From contig CAYNFH010000016.1 of assembly GCA_964396385.1 (NCBI GenBank), forward strand, positions 1 to 52,660: DNA of 52,660 bases. Reading direction: 5' to 3'. Below, piece after piece: positions 1 through 7,562 of the stretch. The DNA comes from CAYNFH01 sp964396385 (lineage in GTDB: Bacteria > Armatimonadota > Chthonomonadetes > Chthonomonadales > CAJBBX01). A program made the translations under genes and the position numbers. Position 1 is the first letter of the stretch. Every line of letters begins with the position of its first letter. Under the pieces are notes generated by a model. It saw only the letters and a program-made list of their open reading frames with translations, did not search any database and was not told the origin of the DNA.

Positions 1-488
1 TACTTGTCGCCCACCTGGATCACCGTGCCCGCGCCGCACCAGTCCAGGCACTCCACCTCGGAGAGCGTAAACTCCCCGTTGGCAGTCGTCTCACCGGGAC
101 CGACGCCCAGCAGGTGCTCCAGCTTGTGCATCACGTCGTAAGCCCCCACGCACGCGCACGTCAGACAGGTGCACACCTCCAGGTGGTGCCGGCCGCGCGG
201 CCGGAAGTTGTACATGGTGTAGAAGGAGGCGACCGCCTCCACCTCCACGTACGGCCTCTCCAGCCGGTCCGCGACCTCCTGGAGCGCCTGCGGCGGCAAG
301 TAGCCGCCGTATTCACGCTGCGCGATCCAGAGCGCCGGCAGCATTGCCGCTCGCTTCTCCGGGTAGTGCGTGATGATCTCGTTCAGCTCCGCGATGGCCC
401 GCTCGGAGAACCTGTACGACTTCTCCGGCATCGGCTGGGGCTCTCCCGGCCCCGCCGCCAGCGGCCTGTGCGGCCCCGTTCCAGCCAT
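1..488 (-). CDS. nuoE: NADH-quinone oxidoreductase subunit E (partial, C-terminus off window)
   Basis: Thioredoxin-like [2Fe-2S] subunit of respiratory complex I, part of the peripheral NADH dehydrogenase arm in the cytoplasm. The frame is open from the ATG at 488 to the window edge, giving about 162 residues. A helical N-terminal region contains REYGGYLPPQAL and VEAVASFYTMYNF, typical of the family. The cluster ligands are visible as C-x4-C (CTCLTC) and C-x3-C (CLDWC). The start is preceded by TGGAGCG at a suitable distance; an internal ATG about 20 residues in (MPEKSYRF) is an alternative. It is the last gene of the nuoACDE run, and the palindromic repeat at 505-576 separates it from nuoD. 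The C-terminus after GDK is cut off by the window. Confidence 0.93.
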   Translation of the reverse strand, partial: MAGTGPHRPLAAGPGEPQPMPEKSYRFSERAIAELNEIITHYPEKRAAMLPALWIAQREYGGYLPPQALQEVADRLERPYVEVEAVASFYTMYNFRPRGRHHLEVCTCLTCACVGAYDVMHKLEHLLGVGPGETTANGEFTLSEVECLDWCGAGTVIQVGDK

Positions 489-504
489 TTGTCGCTACGC
501 TCCA

Positions 505-576
505 GGTGAGAGGTGAGGGGTGAGAGGTGATAGTCGGCATCCGGACTCATCCATCACCTATCACCACTCACCTATC
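505..576. repeat. Tandem-arm palindrome between nuoD and nuoE
   Basis: One arm is a run of GGTGAGA-type 7-mers (505-533) and the other of TCACCTA/TCACCAC-type units (551-576); they are complementary around the core CGGCATCCGGACTC (535-548). On the coding strand the element begins inside the nuoD stop codon (568-570) and ends about 20 bases before the nuoE ATG. Confidence 0.85.
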
Positions 577-1803
577 TATCTCCCCCAACACAATATCGAT
601 GCTGCCGATGATGGCAACCACGTCCGCAATCAGGCGGCCTTCGCACATCTTGGAGAGCGCCTGCAGGTTCATGAAGCTCGGCGGCCGCTCGTGCATGCGC
701 CACGGATAGGGTCCACCGTTTGAGACGATATAGAATCCGATCTCTCCCTTTGGGGACTCGAGCGGCACGTAAGCCTCGCCCGCCGGCGGCCGGAAGCCCT
801 CCGTCCACAGCTTAAAGTGGTGGATCACCGCCTCCATGGAGCTGTCCAGCTCCTGCCGGGGCGGAGGTGTCACCTTCCGGTCCGCCACATTAATGGGACC
901 GTCCGGCATGTTTTCCAGCGCCTGTTTCACGATCTCCCGCGACTGGCGGAACTCCGCCATCCTTACGCGGTAGCGGTCGTAAACGTCGCCATACTGGCCA
1001 ACGGGAATCTCGAACGTGAAATCCTCGAACCGCGAGTACGGCGCGGCCTTGCGAATATCGTGCGCTACACCGGAGCCGCGCAGGCTTGGCCCACTCACCC
1101 CTATCTGGTAGCAGTCCTCGACGGACAGGATTCCCACGCCCTGGGTGCGCTCTCGCCAGATGGGGTTCTGGTCGATCAGCGTCTCGTACTCGTCGATGCG
1201 GTACGGGAACTCGTCGATGAACACCTTCACGCGCTCGAAGTACCCTTCCGGCGCGTCGCCACGCAGCCCGCCCGGAACGATCCACGAGGGCATCATGCGT
1301 ACGCCGGTGAGCATCTCGTTCAGGTCCATGATCTTCTCGCGCTCGCGGAACGCGTAGAAGAAGACCGTCATCGCGCCGATGTCGAGGGCATGGGTGCCGA
1401 GCCAAACCAGGTGGCTGGCGATCCGCTGGAGCTCCGAGAGCATCACCCGCATATACTGCCCGCGCGGGGGCGGCTCGATGTCCAGGAGCTTCTCCACGGA
1501 GAGCGTATACGCCAGGTTGTTGATGTGCGCGGAGAGATAGTCCATGCGGTCCGTGATCGGGACCGCTTTAAGGTAGGTCTGGTACTCGCCCTCTTTCTCG
1601 ATTCCGGTGTGGACGTAGCCCATGTGCGGCGTGGCGCGCACGATAGTCTCGCCTTCGAGCTCCAGCACCACCCGCAGCACGCCATGCGTGGACGGATGCT
1701 GCGGCCCCATGTTGATGACCATGGTGGCATCGTCGAGGGCGTCTATCTGAACCTGCTGCGCCGCTAGCGCCGCGCTATTCAACTGTGGTGCTTCAATTGC
1801 CAA
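568..1803 (-). CDS. nuoD: NADH-quinone oxidoreductase subunit D
   Basis: The 49-kDa subunit of complex I, which lines the quinone-binding cavity together with NuoB. It has 411 residues, the normal family length. Diagnostic segments are NMGPQHPSTHGVLR near residue 33, the HTGIEK segment, DRMDYLSAH, the LGTHALDIGAMTVFFYAFRER stretch (split here between residues 140 and 160), and a C-terminal SIDIVLGEIDR. The start ATG at 1803 gives MAIEAPQLN followed by an alanine-rich stretch before the conserved core. The stop codon lies inside the palindromic repeat at 505-576. It is read with nuoC upstream and nuoE downstream. NuoD normally docks against NuoB, whose gene is not in this run. Confidence 0.97.
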   Translation of the reverse strand: MAIEAPQLNSAALAAQQVQIDALDDATMVINMGPQHPSTHGVLRVVLELEGETIVRATPHMGYVHTGIEKEGEYQTYLKAVPITDRMDYLSAHINNLAYTLSVEKLLDIEPPPRGQYMRVMLSELQRIASHLVWLGTHALDIGAMTVFFYAFREREKIMDLNEMLTGVRMMPSWIVPGGLRGDAPEGYFERVKVFIDEFPYRIDEYETLIDQNPIWRERTQGVGILSVEDCYQIGVSGPSLRGSGVAHDIRKAAPYSRFEDFTFEIPVGQYGDVYDRYRVRMAEFRQSREIVKQALENMPDGPINVADRKVTPPPRQELDSSMEAVIHHFKLWTEGFRPPAGEAYVPLESPKGEIGFYIVSNGGPYPWRMHERPPSFMNLQALSKMCEGRLIADVVAIIGSIDIVLGEIDR

Positions 1804-1817
1804 AGTCGTTTCGCTCC

Positions 1818-1920
1818 GGGTGTTCAGGTGATCGGCATATTGGCAGAACTGCCCTGCCCGAGAGTACCCGTGCTCACACTCGGTCCTATGGGAATCCCCT
1901 CCTGAACGCCTGAACGCCTA
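1818..1920. repeat. Tandem-arm element between nuoC and nuoD
   Basis: Right arm: CTGAACGC units at 1902-1918 running into the nuoC stop (1918-1920). Left arm: a shorter GGTGTTCAGGTG at 1819-1830. The arms are complementary (GTTCAG/CTGAAC) but are separated by about 70 bases with no clear CGGATTCCGG core, so this copy looks degenerate. Confidence 0.6.
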
Positions 1921-2580
1921 ATCTCTATCTCCCAGCTCGTCCGCCGTCTTTCCGAAGAAACTCTCTCCCGGGTGCTGAACTACACCGTCGCCTACGGCCG
2001 GGCCAACCTTGCCTCCGGGGAACTGCACGCGCTCGCCTCCCAGCGGATAGTCCTTGCGCTGCGGGTGGCCCACCCAGTCATCCGACATGAAGACGCGCCG
2101 CAGGTCCGGGTGGCCAGTGAATCGGATGCCGAAGAAGTCGAATATCTCGCGCTCGCACCAGTTCGCGCCCGCATAGACGCCGGTCACCGTAGGCGCAGTG
2201 GGATCCTCCTCCGGTACGCCGATCTTGATAAAGATTCGCGCGTTCCTGCCCTGGCCGGTGCGGTTATCCGGGAGGGAGTAGAGGTTGTATACGACCTCGA
2301 ACCGGTGCGGCTTGCCCAGGATGTACTCCTCGGCATTCGGATCCAGATAGTCCACGCCCAGGCACTCGGAGAAGAAGTTGAACTGAAGATCGGGGTCGTC
2401 GCGCAGCAGCGTCAGGACGTCCAAAATGAGGTCGCGCCGCACGGTTATTCGCGTGTCGCCCCGGAACTCGGAGACCTCCTGGATCGCGTCCGGGATCACC
2501 TCCCGGATCTTCGTCACTTCTATCCGCTCGGCCGGCGCCGCGGGCGCCGCCTCTTCCAGCTTAGTCGCAGTTTCCGTCAT
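1918..2580 (-). CDS. nuoC: NADH-quinone oxidoreductase subunit C
   Basis: The 30-kDa subunit of complex I, in the connecting arm next to NuoD. It has 220 residues. An alanine/glutamate-rich N-terminus (residues 1-30) precedes the conserved core: LGVDYLDPN around residue 94, HRFEVVYNLYSL, then the signature GANWCEREIFDFFGI followed by GHPDLRR and DWVGHPQRKDYPL. The start ATG at 2580 lies 30 bases after the nuoA stop. The C-terminal tail contains PGESFFGKTADELGDRD. In many bacteria nuoB lies between nuoA and nuoC; here the two are adjacent. The stop codon overlaps the repeat at 1818-1920. Confidence 0.96.
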   Translation of the reverse strand: MTETATKLEEAAPAAPAERIEVTKIREVIPDAIQEVSEFRGDTRITVRRDLILDVLTLLRDDPDLQFNFFSECLGVDYLDPNAEEYILGKPHRFEVVYNLYSLPDNRTGQGRNARIFIKIGVPEEDPTAPTVTGVYAGANWCEREIFDFFGIRFTGHPDLRRVFMSDDWVGHPQRKDYPLGGERVQFPGGKVGPAVGDGVVQHPGESFFGKTADELGDRD

Positions 2581-2610
2581 ATCGACAATGTTGCGTTTCC
2601 GATGGTACTT

Positions 2611-3168
2611 CTACCGACCACCGGCTACGGGTGCCGGAGCCCGCCGCTCCTCCTCTTCTGGAGAGGGCTGGCCTTCCTTGTTGGGTACTTCGCGCACGAG
2701 ACCCAGCCGCACGGGGCCGCTGTCCTCGTTACCGAAGCGGATAGGGAGACGGCGGTCATAGACCCGCGGGTTCCGCTGCTGCTCCTCCGCCTGCCCTTCG
2801 TCCCAATCGAATCCGCCCTTCTTCCAGATATAGAAGTAGCCGATGAAGAGGATGGCCACGAAGACGGCCATCTCGCCCAGCAGGAACAGCTTGCTAGCGC
2901 GGTCCGCCCCCGCGCCCCGGTAGATAACGGCCCAAGGATAGAGAAAGATCGTTTCGATATCGAAGATGATGAACAGCATCGCGATCAAATAGAACTTGAC
3001 CGGGAACCGTTCGTGCGCCGAGCCGACCGGGGTCATGCCGCACTCGTACGCCTCGTTCTTATACTTGGTGGGATGCTTTGGGCCCAGTACAGCCGAACCG
3101 ATGACCATGCCACCCGCGATGATAGCCGCCACGACCATCATCACCAGGATGGGTATGTAGTTCCCCAC
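2611..3168 (-). CDS. nuoA: NADH-quinone oxidoreductase subunit A with C-terminal extension
   Basis: Small membrane subunit of complex I, close to the quinone site. It has 185 residues, against roughly 115-150 in typical members. Residues 1-120 are the standard protein: three hydrophobic segments (near 5-28, 60-82 and 92-112) and the conserved loop YECGMTPVGSAHERFPVKFY, which carries the quinone-side cysteine, followed by FDIETIFLYPWA. Residues 120-185 are a hydrophilic tail rich in Glu, Arg and Pro that I do not recognise. The start is GTG at 3168, with GGAGG nine bases upstream. It is the first gene of the nuo run. Confidence 0.95.
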   Translation of the reverse strand: MGNYIPILVMMVVAAIIAGGMVIGSAVLGPKHPTKYKNEAYECGMTPVGSAHERFPVKFYLIAMLFIIFDIETIFLYPWAVIYRGAGADRASKLFLLGEMAVFVAILFIGYFYIWKKGGFDWDEGQAEEQQRNPRVYDRRLPIRFGNEDSGPVRLGLVREVPNKEGQPSPEEEERRAPAPVAGGR

Positions 3169-3247
3169 TTTCCAGCGCCTCCGGCGAACCGGCTCATGTG
3201 AACTTTATCACAATCGCACGGACAACTCGACATCCGTTCGTCGGAGA

Positions 3248-3275
3248 TTGTACCCCATCCACGCTCTGGTATAAT
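3248..3275 (+). promoter_or_regulatory. Candidate sigma-70-type promoter for the glycosidase gene
   Basis: TTGTAC at 3248-3253 and a perfect TATAAT at 3270-3275, spaced 16 bases, about 40 bases upstream of the ATG at 3314. This is a sequence match only. Confidence 0.55.
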
Positions 3276-3313
3276 CGCCCCAGAATCTCCCTCGCACGAA
3301 GGATGCCCGCCCT

Positions 3314-5068
3314 ATGCCGCAAGCACGTCTCTCGCTTGCCGTCGTCCTCCTGCTGCAAGCGGTATGCCGCCCCGCGCAGACGCAGCCAACCGCTATCCCC
3401 CTGGCGCGGGGTGTTGTCCTCCAGCAGGAGACGATCCAGACCCTCGCGGGCACTGTCGTCGCGAATACGCTCCGGGTCGATCTCAAGGACCCTACCGTTC
3501 ACGTACGCGCTGCCCTTGCCCAGGACGTGGTGCTCGCTGACGATCCCACTCAGGGCCGGGAGACCATCGGCTCCCTGGTAGCGCGCCACCACGCCGTGGC
3601 CGGAGTCAATGCGGACTACTTCCCGTACACCGGGGACCCGCTTGGCCTGGCGGTGCGCGACGGTGAGCTGGTCAGCGAGACAATGCCCTTCCGGGCCGCC
3701 ATTGGGATCAAGCACGACGGGACCGTGCTAATCGATACCCTGCTCACCGTGGGATCCCTCACCGCTCCGGACGGCAGCACGTCCCCGCTCGACGGCATCA
3801 ACCGCCCCGCCGGCCAGAATGAGCTTATTCTGCTCACCCCTACCTTCGGACCGCGGGGCCACACCGTTCCTGCGGCCACGACCGTGCTTCTGAGCAGTCT
3901 GACCGGAATAGTAAAGATCGGAAGTGAGGTAACCGCTGGGGCCGACACGCCCGCCCCCGGAGATCCGGACCTGCTGGTACCGCAGGGCGGCGGCTTGCTG
4001 GTCGCATCCGGGAGCTCCGCGGAGTGGCTCAAGGCGCACGTCCATGGAGGCGACCGGCTCCGGATCCGGTTTGACCTGGCCCGCAACCCCCTTCCCTCCG
4101 GCGTGAAGCGCGGAGGACTGGCATCCCGCGCCGGGTTCAGCCGGCGGCTCCTGCCGGCTGAGGAGTGGAACGACGTGGAGGAGGCGGTTGGAGGAGGACC
4201 GTGGCTGGTTCGGGACGGGGTTGCTGCGGTTGACGGTCTGGAGGAGGGCTTCGATCCCGCGAGCTTCGTGCAGGCCCGCCATCCCCGCACCGCCGTGGGA
4301 GTGACGGCCGGGGGCGAGCTCCTGCTCGTCACCGTGGACGGACGGCAACGCCACAGCCGGGGCATGAGCCTGCCGGAGCTGGCCGCCTACATGGTACACC
4401 TAGGCGCGGTACGGGCCATCAACCTGGACGGTGGCGGCTCAACCACCATGGTCGCCCGAGGACTTTACGTCAACGCTCCGTCCGACGGCATTCCGAACGC
4501 CGTGGCGGATGCGTTATTGGTGTACGTGGATGGAGACCACGGTACGGCGCCGCAGGTGGAGGCGGCCATCACGGCATCCGAAAAGGTTCTGCACGTGGGC
4601 GAGACCGTCAAGCTCACGATCCCGGGCGGGACAGGCGATGGGCCGGTGCTCTGGGGTACCACGGGAGGCACCGCGTTTGTGAGCCAGCAGGGACTGCTGA
4701 CCGCCACCCGCGCCGGGACGGGAGTTGCCGTCGCACAGTTTGGCGCACAGTCGGTGCGGTTCCCCTACACTATTCTCGGCGGAGTCCCCGCCGCCATCAA
4801 GGCGGTGCTGCTGAATGAGGAGAACAACCCGCCGGACCGCAACCTGCTGAGCCTGCGCGTGCTAGACGCCCACGGCAGCCCCGTAGCGGGGGCGCAGGTC
4901 CGCATCCAGGTCCATGCCGGCTCGGCGGAGCAGGCGACTGCGACTACGGATAAGCGGGGCGAGGTCACTACAGAAGTGATCTGGGACTCGGAAACCGACC
5001 GCTCCGTCACCATCTCCGCCGGCTCGCTTCCTCCGGTAGCCGTGAAGCCAACTACTCCGCCGCGATGA
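3314..5068 (+). CDS. Secreted phosphodiester glycosidase (NAGPA-like) with C-terminal Ig-like domains
   Basis: Probably hydrolyses a phosphodiester-linked sugar on a cell-surface or extracellular polymer, by analogy with the NAGPA (DUF2233) family. It has 584 residues. The N-terminal hydrophobic stretch ARLSLAVVLLLQAVC looks like a signal peptide. The catalytic-type domain spans about residues 30-410, with VAGVNADYF near residue 97 and the family hallmark INLDGGGSTTMV near 370. Residues 420-584 look like two beta-sandwich domains: a Big_2-like domain (VGETVKLTIPGGTG) and a Big_1-like domain (VAGAQVRIQV, then TDKRGEVTTEV). It converges on the TPR gene at 5052 with a 17-base overlap. The substrate cannot be told from sequence. 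Confidence 0.85.
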   Translation: MPQARLSLAVVLLLQAVCRPAQTQPTAIPLARGVVLQQETIQTLAGTVVANTLRVDLKDPTVHVRAALAQDVVLADDPTQGRETIGSLVARHHAVAGVNADYFPYTGDPLGLAVRDGELVSETMPFRAAIGIKHDGTVLIDTLLTVGSLTAPDGSTSPLDGINRPAGQNELILLTPTFGPRGHTVPAATTVLLSSLTGIVKIGSEVTAGADTPAPGDPDLLVPQGGGLLVASGSSAEWLKAHVHGGDRLRIRFDLARNPLPSGVKRGGLASRAGFSRRLLPAEEWNDVEEAVGGGPWLVRDGVAAVDGLEEGFDPASFVQARHPRTAVGVTAGGELLLVTVDGRQRHSRGMSLPELAAYMVHLGAVRAINLDGGGSTTMVARGLYVNAPSDGIPNAVADALLVYVDGDHGTAPQVEAAITASEKVLHVGETVKLTIPGGTGDGPVLWGTTGGTAFVSQQGLLTATRAGTGVAVAQFGAQSVRFPYTILGGVPAAIKAVLLNEENNPPDRNLLSLRVLDAHGSPVAGAQVRIQVHAGSAEQATATTDKRGEVTTEVIWDSETDRSVTISAGSLPPVAVKPTTPPR

Positions 5069-5615
5069 CTTCCTTCTCCTCCGGCAGGTAGGCGCCACAA
5101 CGGGAGCAGGTGCGGGCCGTGATGAAGTTCATACCGCCACAGGAGACGCACTCAATCTTGGCCCAGGTATCGGAAGTCTGGGACAGCGGATTGACGCTGG
5201 AACCCACCACGGCGAAGTTCTCGTCGGAGCGGCAGTGGCGGTCCTTCAGCCGAGCGGCCACCTTCTCTTGAAGGTCCAGGGCGCCCGCGTAGTCCGGCTT
5301 GATGAACAGCGCCGCCTGGACTTCCTCCATCGCATCATCGATATGTCCGTTCTGCGAGAGCATCAGCGCGTAGTTGTAGTGCGCGCTCGCCCTGCGCGGG
5401 TCCGCCTCCGTGGCGCGCCGCAGCGCCTCCACCGCAGACTTGCCGTTTCCGGCCTGCGCCAGCGCTATCCCCAGCAGCTCCAGGACCTCGGCATCGGCCG
5501 GCGCCGCGCCCAGGGCAGCCTTGAGGTACGCAACCGCCTTCTGCGGCTCTCCGGCTCTCAGCGCCTGACGCGCCAGAGTTAGCTGCTCAGACACAGTTCC
5601 GGCTCGGGTATCCAT
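5052..5615 (-). CDS. TPR protein with C-terminal zinc ribbon
   Basis: A 187-residue protein. Residues 5-120 contain three to four tetratricopeptide repeats (for example AVAYLKAALGAAPADAEVLE and AVEALRRATEADPRRASAHY), a protein-protein interaction scaffold. The C-terminus holds a CxxC-x12-CxxC zinc ribbon (CVSCGG then CSRCGAYLP). The ATG at 5615 was chosen over longer readings because GGGAGGAGAGG lies just upstream. There is no signal peptide, so it is likely cytoplasmic. The partner is unknown. It is separated from the upstream metK gene by a strong terminator hairpin and so is probably transcribed alone. Confidence 0.8.
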   Translation of the reverse strand: MDTRAGTVSEQLTLARQALRAGEPQKAVAYLKAALGAAPADAEVLELLGIALAQAGNGKSAVEALRRATEADPRRASAHYNYALMLSQNGHIDDAMEEVQAALFIKPDYAGALDLQEKVAARLKDRHCRSDENFAVVGSSVNPLSQTSDTWAKIECVSCGGMNFITARTCSRCGAYLPEEKEVIAAE

Positions 5616-5720
5616 CGTGCCTCTCCTCCCGTTCCGTCCAAAGGGTGTGTATTTGTAGACGTACCTTGGTGGCGATTCGCTACACGCTTTGCCAAACGCC
5701 AGACGAAATTCTATAAAGAA

Positions 5721-5757
5721 GCCGGCCCGGGGACCATTTGTTGGTCCCCGGGCCGGC
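5721..5757 (-). terminator. Strong intrinsic terminator hairpin after metK
   Basis: A perfect 16-base-pair stem (GCCGGCCCGGGGACCA and its complement) with a 5-base loop. On the metK strand it is followed by the T-rich TTCTTTAT. It lies 20 bases after the metK stop. Confidence 0.85.
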
Positions 5758-5776
5758 GCACCAAGAGCGACTGTCG

Positions 5777-6931
5777 CTACTGGAGGCGATCCACCAAGTC
5801 CGTCTGCTCCCACGGGAACTCCGGATTCCCAAAATGGCCGTTTTTGGCCGTCTGCAGGTACTTGACCTTCGCCGGGTTCAGCAGCCCCAGGCGCTCGATG
5901 ATGGCGTGCGGCCGAAGGTCCACTGCGGCGCGCAGCCGCTGCGTGATCTTGTCGTTCGGCACCGTGTTGGTACCGAACGTCTCCACGAAAACGCTCACCG
6001 GCTCCGCCACCCCGATGGCGTAGGCCACCTGGATCTCGCACTTGTCCGCCAGCCCCGCCGCCACGATGTTCTTAGCCAGGTACCGCGAGGCGTATGCGGC
6101 CGACCGGTCCACCTTGGACGGGTCCTTACCGGAGAATGCCCCGCCGCCGTGCCGCGCATAGCCGCCGTAGGTGTCCACGATAATCTTGCGCCCGGTGACT
6201 CCCGTGTCCGCCTGCGGACCGCCAATCACAAACCGGCCTGTGGGGTTGATGTGGTACTTGATGTCGCCCCGGTCAAAGGCCGAGAACTCCGCGAGCACCG
6301 GGCGGACAACGTGCTCCCGCACCCGCGTCGCGACGTTCTCCTGGGTCAGTGTCTCATCATGCTGGGCGGAGAAGACGATGGTATCGATGCGGCGCGGTTT
6401 GCCGTCCTCGTACAGGACCGTCACCTGGGACTTTGCGTCCGGACGGAAGCCTAGCTCGGGATGGGCCTTGCGGACTTCGGTGTAACGGTGGGTGAGGCGG
6501 TGGGCAACGGTGATGGGGAGCGGCATTTGCTGAGCGGTCTCGTTGACGGCAAAGCCGAACATCATGCCCTGATCGCCTGCCCCCTGCTCATTGGGGTCCG
6601 AGCGGTCCACGCCCTGCGCGATGTCCTCGGACTGCTTCTGGATGGCCAGCATTACGCCGGTCGTATATCCGTCAAAACCGTAGTTCGTATTCGTGTAGCC
6701 CACGTCGCAGATGGTGGTCCGGACCACGTCCGCGATCTCCACGTAGGCGCTCGTGGTCAGCTCGCCCGCGACCACCGCGAGCCCGCGCGTGAGGAGCGTT
6801 TCAAGCGCCACCCGGGAGTGGTTGTCTTCCTTGAGAAGCTGGTCCAGGACGGCGTCGCTTATCTGGTCGGCCAGCTTGTCCGGGTGCCCCTCGGTGACGC
6901 TCTCCGAGGTAAAGAGGTTCTGCTCAGACAT
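5777..6931 (-). CDS. metK: S-adenosylmethionine synthase
   Basis: Cytoplasmic enzyme making S-adenosylmethionine from methionine and ATP. It has 384 residues, the usual length. Signatures include FTSESVTEGHPDKLADQISD at the N-terminus (ATP and metal binding), GAGDQGMMFGFA near residue 120, and the P-loop-like GGGAFSGKDPSKVDRS near 260. The start ATG at 6931 yields MSEQNLF. Its 5-prime leader carries a SAM-I riboswitch (7053-7158) followed by an intrinsic terminator (6992-7019), so high SAM should stop transcription before the gene: classic product feedback. A perfect hairpin terminator follows the stop, making it a single-gene transcription unit. Confidence 0.98.
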   Translation of the reverse strand: MSEQNLFTSESVTEGHPDKLADQISDAVLDQLLKEDNHSRVALETLLTRGLAVVAGELTTSAYVEIADVVRTTICDVGYTNTNYGFDGYTTGVMLAIQKQSEDIAQGVDRSDPNEQGAGDQGMMFGFAVNETAQQMPLPITVAHRLTHRYTEVRKAHPELGFRPDAKSQVTVLYEDGKPRRIDTIVFSAQHDETLTQENVATRVREHVVRPVLAEFSAFDRGDIKYHINPTGRFVIGGPQADTGVTGRKIIVDTYGGYARHGGGAFSGKDPSKVDRSAAYASRYLAKNIVAAGLADKCEIQVAYAIGVAEPVSVFVETFGTNTVPNDKITQRLRAAVDLRPHAIIERLGLLNPAKVKYLQTAKNGHFGNPEFPWEQTDLVDRLQ

Positions 6932-6991
6932 GTGTGATCTCCAGTAGGATGTGCCGAGGAAATCGAGCGCGGGAGGAAGATAGCGGGCACG

Positions 6992-7019
6992 AAAAAACCT
7001 CTTCCAGCAAGGAAAGAGG
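6992..7019 (-). terminator. Expression-platform terminator of the SAM riboswitch
   Basis: On the minus strand CCTCTT-T-CC pairs with GG-AAGAGG across a 5-base loop and is followed directly by six T. It lies between the SAM-I aptamer and metK, where a riboswitch-controlled terminator is expected. Confidence 0.88.
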
Positions 7020-7052
7020 CTCGGTGTTCAGCCCGGGGGCCGCCTGCGCACT

Positions 7053-7158
7053 CTTATCTTGCAGTGTATCCACTGCCCGGAATTAGCACCTGCCCCGCCG
7101 GCGAACGGGGTGGTTGTTGTGGCATCGTCGGGCCGGTCCCTCCGCCACTCTCGATAAG
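7053..7158 (-). promoter_or_regulatory. SAM-I (S-box) riboswitch upstream of metK
   Basis: Minus-strand leader RNA that binds S-adenosylmethionine. The conserved S-box pieces appear in order: a P1 strand CTTATC, GAGAGTGGCGGAGGGA, CCGGCCCGACGATGCCA, CAACAACC, GGTGCTAATTCC, and a closing GATAAG that pairs with the first strand. This matches the SAM-I consensus closely; the identification rests on the motif order and P1 pairing. Confidence 0.95.
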
Positions 7159-7180
7159 CGTTTGATGCGGTTATCGGACT

Positions 7181-7210
7181 AGCATAGCACGGCCCACCCC
7201 GGCGCGTCAA
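7181..7210 (-). promoter_or_regulatory. Promoter for the SAM riboswitch-metK unit
   Basis: On the minus strand TTGACG (7205-7210) and TATGCT (7181-7186) are spaced 18 bases, about 25 bases before the riboswitch P1. It is a near-consensus sigma-70 promoter, divergent from the one at 7238. Confidence 0.75.
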
Positions 7211-7237
7211 GGCAGGGATTGCCCGTCCGCAGCATGA

Positions 7238-7267
7238 TTGACACGCCGCCCCTGCTCGCTCTATACT
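7238..7267 (+). promoter_or_regulatory. Promoter for the cobalamin riboswitch-pilin unit
   Basis: A perfect TTGACA (7238-7243) and TATACT (7262-7267), spaced 18 bases, directly in front of the cobalamin riboswitch. Transcription should start near 7274. Confidence 0.8.
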
Positions 7268-7274
7268 GGAGATG

Positions 7275-7466
7275 ACAACCGAATAGGGTCCGCTGCAGAG
7301 GCCGTGCGAAAGCCCGGCGTCCAGGGGGAAGTCCGGTGAGATTCCGGCGCAGTCCCGCTACGGTATAGCCCGAATGCCCGCCTGCAGCGCATCACTACAG
7401 CCCTTCGCGAGTAGAGGGTGTGATGGAAGCCGGCGGCCGCGGTGAGCGGATCCCCGGCGCCGTACA
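7275..7466 (+). promoter_or_regulatory. Cobalamin (vitamin B12) riboswitch
   Basis: The core matches the cobalamin aptamer: GGGGGAAGTCCGGTG, AGATTCCGGCGCAGTCCCGC and then TACGGTA, the B12-box region, followed by a long variable arm and a closing GAGCGGATCCCCGG. The match to the central core is strong; the outer ends are approximate. It is followed at once by a terminator hairpin, so it probably acts by transcription termination: B12 bound, gene off. The next gene encodes a prepilin-like protein, an unusual target. Confidence 0.88.
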
Positions 7467-7501
7467 CCATCCTCGGAGGAGCACCTCCAGGATGGTTTTT
7501 T
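7467..7501 (+). terminator. Expression-platform terminator of the cobalamin riboswitch
   Basis: CCATCCT pairs with AGGATGG, with an inner GGAGG/CCTCC stem, followed by six T. It lies between the aptamer and the pilin gene. Confidence 0.88.
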
Positions 7502-7562
7502 GTTGCGGCGCGCCGCGCTCCTCCAATTGCTCTCGCACTGGAACCACTCCAAGGAGAGAACA

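Noticed and set aside
817..1767. Long plus-strand reading frame of 316 codons
   Set aside because: It is antisense to nuoD, whose minus-strand protein is clearly conserved; the plus reading is a high-GC shadow.
1972..3201. Plus-strand reading frame of 409 codons
   Set aside because: Antisense across nuoC and nuoA and without any recognisable domain.
5721..5757. Member of the tandem-arm palindrome family
   Set aside because: It is a single perfect 16-base stem with no repeat units or core and followed by a T-rich stretch; better explained as the metK terminator.
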